Assembly: GCA_045576455.1 (NCBI GenBank) | Contig: JAZNGM010000002.1 | Location: 35,780-99,779, forward strand | DNA: 64,000 nucleotides | DNA from: RGIG4034 sp045576455 | GTDB taxonomy: Bacteria > Bacillota > Clostridia > Lachnospirales > Lachnospiraceae | Direction: 5' to 3' | Shown here: positions 60,931-64,000 of the stretch, one piece after another | Layout: each line of letters begins with the position of its first letter | Position numbering within the stretch: the first letter of the stretch is position 1 | Notes under the pieces: generated by a model | What the model was told of the DNA's origin: nothing | What the model saw: only the letters and a program-made list of their open reading frames with translations | Database searches by the model: none | Position numbers and translations under genes: made by a program

Positions 60931-61587
60931 TCAACTCGTATATGACTCCAAAAAGTGAAACAACTGTTCCTGCGAAGTAAAATATTTACCTTTTTCTATT
61001 TCGTCTTGTAATTCCTGCGGAAGCATTATGGTAACAATACTTGTTTCAAAATACAGCACATCCGGATTAGGATAATATATGGTTACATAACCATCCGGAT
61101 TTTTTACATAATACCTTTCCTCTGCATGTGATGCATACTTATCGTACAAAGATCTTACTACGACTTGTTCCGGTGAAAAAGATTCTAATGAAATATCAAT
61201 AAATCCTCTTGCCACATCCTCATCCGAAGGAGCATTTTTATACTTATATATAGCAGTTTCCAGCATTTCTTTATCCATACCTATCCATGATGCCGGAAGT
61301 GCCAATCTGTAATACTCTTCTTCATCCTCATTGACATCATACTTTGCATGTAAATATATGGTATCTTCATTAACAACCAATTCTTGTCTGCTTGTATGGA
61401 CTATATTTTCAGGTAAAATATCATCCGTATTTCTTTTTTCTATATTTTGTGCCTTATCACTAATATCCGGCACTTCTTCATTTCGGACAATTTCAGGACC
61501 ATTATTACGGTCTATCGCAATATATATGATAAAAACAATCAAAATGCTAACAATAAATACAAGTCCGATTTTTAGGGTTGTCTTCAT
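60931..61587 (-). CDS. BofC C-terminal-domain-like membrane protein
   Basis: A 218-residue protein with one N-terminal transmembrane helix (about 5-24, LKIGLVFIVSILIVFIIYI) and a large extracytoplasmic part. Residues about 155-218 (VKNPDGYVTIYYPNPDVLY and LPQELQDEIEKGKYFTSQEQ, then FHFLESYTS) resemble the BofC C-terminal domain, which in Bacillus tempers SpoIVB signalling in spore formation. ATG 61587 with AGAGG is preferred over the longer frame reaching 61662. The SpoVB-like gene lies upstream. The BofC relation is my reading and not certain. Confidence 0.65.
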   Translation of the reverse strand: MKTTLKIGLVFIVSILIVFIIYIAIDRNNGPEIVRNEEVPDISDKAQNIEKRNTDDILPENIVHTSRQELVVNEDTIYLHAKYDVNEDEEEYYRLALPASWIGMDKEMLETAIYKYKNAPSDEDVARGFIDISLESFSPEQVVVRSLYDKYASHAEERYYVKNPDGYVTIYYPNPDVLYFETSIVTIMLPQELQDEIEKGKYFTSQEQLFHFLESYTS

Positions 61588-61613
61588 TATTTTAGTACCT
61601 CTATTCCATTCAT

Positions 61614-61642
61614 AAAAGGTTGAAAGCATCTTCCAACCTTTT
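61614..61642 (-). terminator. Probable terminator after the SpoVB-like gene
   Basis: On the minus strand, an AAAAGGTTG/CAACCTTTT stem (61642-61634 with 61622-61614), extended inward by four more pairs with one wobble around a three-base loop. The T-run forms part of the stem, so strength is uncertain. Confidence 0.5.
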
Positions 61643-61677
61643 ACTATTTTGAATAGTATCAACCCTATTCATCGTAT

Positions 61678-63339
61678 TTATTCTTTTTCTTCCAAAAATC
61701 CCGTCTTGGTTAATAATAAGTATGCTATTTTCCCTGTTGGTATCTCCCAAAGTTCATCTTTTTGTATTCCTTTCAAAGCAGCAATTACAATCCAGAATAC
61801 AACAAAGCCTATTAACGCAGCCACCACTAATACAAGAAGCGGATTAATATTAGTACCGATTACAGCCTGAATAATGAAAAAGACTACGCCCATTGCAAAA
61901 GTTGCAATATACGGTATAAAAACCGTGTATAATAGCTCCTGTCTATATCCGACATAACGCTTAATAAACACCATGTTTCCTACAAGCACAAACAACGCAA
62001 AAACAATAGCTGAAATCAGTAAAGCTTCAATTCCCAGATTAAAGTTTCTTACCATAAAAATAAACGAGATAAAATAAAGTGCATTTGAAACAATTAATAC
62101 AACGAAAATTTCTTTCAGCTTCCGCATACCAAACAGCACTTTAGTTGTGACAAAAATAAGACTGTACAATATAATAAGCAACGCACCAGGAAGCATTAAG
62201 TATTCGATAGTCTCTTGACTCCCATTACAAATAAAGCCTGTAATTCTACTGCCAAGAATCATCACATAACAGGTTGCCGGAAGGGCAAACAACAGTATTT
62301 TCCGGACTGCTGACTGCAAATACTCCCTGATTCTTTTCACATCATTATTCTTAGCATATTTTAAAATCTGATATTCTTCATTTTTCATTGCCATAAAAAA
62401 CAGCATGATAGGAATGGCAATAAACGCCCTGAATTTCATGTAATACATACCAAAATACTTAATTGCATACGTTTCATTTCCTTTTTGGAAAAAATGACCA
62501 TTAAGAAAACGTTGTGAAATAAAGGTATGCATTACAAACAAAAGCAAAATAGCGGCATATGGAAGTACCGAACGGAAAAATATATTCGAAACCTGTCCAT
62601 AGTTTTCATCCCTGATTGTCGTATCTTTCCTAAGTAGCTTTTTGAATTTTATACGGTTCATATAATAAATGAAAATATACAAGCAAAGACCTACGAAAGC
62701 ACCTATGGTAACACCTGCCATGCACCCTTTCACGGCATATATTGCATTATATTCTTCATTCATAAGAAGACCGGAAACTTTAACACCGTACGCCTTATAA
62801 TAATTTAGGCCTAAAATACAGACAATAAATGCAACCACTTGTTCCAGCACCGAAATTAAAGCACATGGGATTTCAATATCAAACCCGCATAAAAATCCTC
62901 TTATGCTTCCGGAAACACATAATAAAATTAAAGCAGGAGCCAATTGTTTTACAGCAAAAGCTGCTGAACTCACTTTCATCAAATCACGCGCAAACATTTC
63001 CGGAAAGAAATAAAACAATACAGACATAATACCACCAATTATTATGGCGATAACGACTGCTGAACGTAATACTTTAAAAGCGTTTCTTATCTGACCGTGT
63101 CTTATTCTGGAACGGACCATTTTGTTAACACTAATTGAAAAAGTATAGGATGTCAAAATAATGAAAACACAAAAAATCTCATAAGCAGCCGCAAAAATAC
63201 CGTTTGCACTAGGCATTTTACTCATCATATTTGACAAGACCAGTATTCTTACAAACACTAAAATTAATGAGATACTACTAATTACAATTGTTAATCTTTT
63301 TATTTTTTCTTCTTGTGTAATTCTCGCATAATCCCCCAT
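61678..63339 (-). CDS. SpoVB-like/polysaccharide flippase-family membrane protein
   Basis: A 553-residue polytopic protein with about 14 transmembrane segments in two bundles, of the MATE/MOP flippase superfamily (SpoVB, MurJ, Wzx). The features LAPALILLCVSGSIRGFLCG and the C-terminal tail fit SpoVB-like proteins. The N-terminal 20 residues are hydrophilic. It probably flips a lipid-linked precursor for cell wall or spore cortex, but the substrate is not determinable. CAGGAG precedes the ATG; ybeY lies just upstream. Confidence 0.82.
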   Translation of the reverse strand: MGDYARITQEEKIKRLTIVISSISLILVFVRILVLSNMMSKMPSANGIFAAAYEIFCVFIILTSYTFSISVNKMVRSRIRHGQIRNAFKVLRSAVVIAIIIGGIMSVLFYFFPEMFARDLMKVSSAAFAVKQLAPALILLCVSGSIRGFLCGFDIEIPCALISVLEQVVAFIVCILGLNYYKAYGVKVSGLLMNEEYNAIYAVKGCMAGVTIGAFVGLCLYIFIYYMNRIKFKKLLRKDTTIRDENYGQVSNIFFRSVLPYAAILLLFVMHTFISQRFLNGHFFQKGNETYAIKYFGMYYMKFRAFIAIPIMLFFMAMKNEEYQILKYAKNNDVKRIREYLQSAVRKILLFALPATCYVMILGSRITGFICNGSQETIEYLMLPGALLIILYSLIFVTTKVLFGMRKLKEIFVVLIVSNALYFISFIFMVRNFNLGIEALLISAIVFALFVLVGNMVFIKRYVGYRQELLYTVFIPYIATFAMGVVFFIIQAVIGTNINPLLVLVVAALIGFVVFWIVIAALKGIQKDELWEIPTGKIAYLLLTKTGFLEEKE

Positions 63340-63358
63340 TGTATTCTCCTGTCGTTAA

Positions 63359-63853
63359 CTAATCTCTTCTGATTTCAAGCTCATCAAGTGCTATCCGTTG
63401 CTTTTGCTCCATTACCGAAGCTTCTTCCTCTGTCATATGATCATAACCACATAAATGTAACATACTGTGCGCTACTAAAAAAGCAAACTCCCTAAGCACA
63501 CTGTGTCCATACTCCCCAGCCTGCTCATATACTTTATCATAGCAAATAATAATATCTCCTAATACAACCTCATCACTTTCAGGGTCTGTAATATCATTAA
63601 TATCATCCCGGTCAAATTCTCCCGGATTTTCAAAAATCATATTCGGAAAAGATAAAACATCCGTCACCCGGTCAATATTCCTATGTTCATTATTAATGTC
63701 CCGTATGGTATCTCCATCCGTAATCAGCAAATATACCTGGGGATCATACGGAAACTGTTCCTTTTCGAGTATCTTTAACGCAACACGCTTTAAAACATCC
63801 TCTACATCAAAAGGAAACGTTTTTTCCGTATCATTCTCAACGTAAAAAGTCAT
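63359..63853 (-). CDS. ybeY: Endoribonuclease YbeY
   Basis: YbeY is a zinc-dependent rRNA maturation nuclease. It is 164 residues. The zinc-binding motif H-x3-H-x5-H is seen in HSMLHLCGYDHMTEEE, with the preceding family segments DVLSFPN and VLGDIIIC. ATG 63853 follows GAGGAGGCG; a TTG 18 bases upstream overlaps that site. The C-terminus of a PgpH-like gene ends four bases upstream, as in other Firmicutes. Confidence 0.94.
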   Translation of the reverse strand: MTFYVENDTEKTFPFDVEDVLKRVALKILEKEQFPYDPQVYLLITDGDTIRDINNEHRNIDRVTDVLSFPNMIFENPGEFDRDDINDITDPESDEVVLGDIIICYDKVYEQAGEYGHSVLREFAFLVAHSMLHLCGYDHMTEEEASVMEQKQRIALDELEIRRD

Positions 63854-63857
63854 AATA

Positions 63858-64000
63858 TCACGCCTCCTCAATAAGCATTTTCTTCATTCTTATCAGTTCT
63901 CCAATGGAAAAATCACATCGGTCAAAAAAGCCGTTATCCATTCTTTCTTTAAACATTTTTTCAAAAAAGGAACGATACTGGATACGTGTGTTTTTATCTT
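63858..64000 (-). CDS. PgpH-like HD-domain protein, C-terminal end (partial)
   Basis: The minus-strand frame is open from the right edge and gives 46 residues ending at TGA 63860-63858. The tail FFEKMFKERMDNGFFDRCDF and SIGELIRMKKMLIE matches the end of 7TM-HD (PgpH/YqfF) c-di-AMP phosphodiesterases, where a D-G-x-F-x-x-C-D-(L/F) segment precedes a final helix. This is too short to be certain, but PgpH is the usual gene upstream of ybeY. Confidence 0.6.
   Translation of the reverse strand, partial: DKNTRIQYRSFFEKMFKERMDNGFFDRCDFSIGELIRMKKMLIEEA

Noticed and set aside
1..64000. CRISPR array, tRNA, rRNA, insertion sequence or prophage
   Set aside because: No repeat-spacer pattern, cloverleaf-like sequence with CCA-type end, rRNA segment or transposase frame was recognised in reading both strands.

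Overview
The window is AT-rich, gene-dense and almost entirely core chromosome. Its gene content and order point to an anaerobic Gram-positive of the class Clostridia, most likely a Lachnospiraceae relative. Supporting signs are rpmA encoding a cleavable L27 N-terminus next to the protease gene prp, sepF/yggS, ylbJ, SpoVB-like and BofC-like sporulation-type proteins, a lexA/yneA SOS pair, LspA, and strong Shine-Dalgarno sites with frequent TTG/GTG starts. I see no rRNA, tRNA, CRISPR array, insertion sequence, prophage or plasmid gene. No intergenic gap exceeds 300 bases.

Layout, left to right. (1) 1-4421 (+): end of topoisomerase IV subunit B, subunit A, rsmD, coaD and a coiled-coil protein, facing a convergent ylbJ (4414-5298). 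(2) 5371-11627 (+): RsuA- and RluA-type pseudouridine synthases, a HAD phosphatase, a YgiQ radical SAM protein, an SDR oxidoreductase, a small membrane protein and recU. (3) 11624-16716 (+): a histidine operon hisZ-hisG-hisD-hisB-hisIE with a clear sigma-A-type promoter; hisIE carries an extra N-terminal domain that looks like a catalytically dead HisF barrel. (4) 16747-24835 (+): a radical SAM pair (TIGR03960/TIGR03936 type), a short RNase G, then rplU-prp-rpmA, obg, yhbY, nadD, yqeK and rsfS, which is a ribosome-assembly neighbourhood. (5) 24937-26092: divergent lexA and a yneA-like SOS division inhibitor sharing a control region with three LexA-type boxes exactly 31 bp apart. (6) 26126-27899 (-): a Xer-type recombinase and a TtcA-like enzyme; 28053-29474 (+): an AI-2E-family transporter.

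(7) From 29582 to the right edge every gene is on the minus strand. In transcription order (right to left) the main blocks are: pgpH end, ybeY, a SpoVB-like flippase, a BofC-like protein, two FAD proteins, proB, DUF896, fthC, miaB, a SulP transporter, mutS, mutL, miaA and a PLP enzyme; then radC, mreB, mreC, mreD, PBP2, minC, minD, rodA, mgsA and a lipoprotein D,D-carboxypeptidase; then a monocistronic mini P-loop protein; then an HlyD-like protein, yggS, sepF, aroB, lspA and rluD; finally a cytidylate-kinase-like protein.

Functionally the window concentrates cell-shape and division control (Mre-RodA-PBP2, MinCD, SepF), ribosome maturation, mismatch repair and SOS, and histidine synthesis. 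The least ordinary points are the pseudo-HisF domain fused to HisIE, the roughly 250-residue insertion in PBP2, the absence of minE beside minCD, the 31-bp phased LexA boxes, and several conserved but functionally undefined proteins (mini P-loop, lone HlyD-like, TIGR03960/03936 pair). I found no clear new defence or mobile system.
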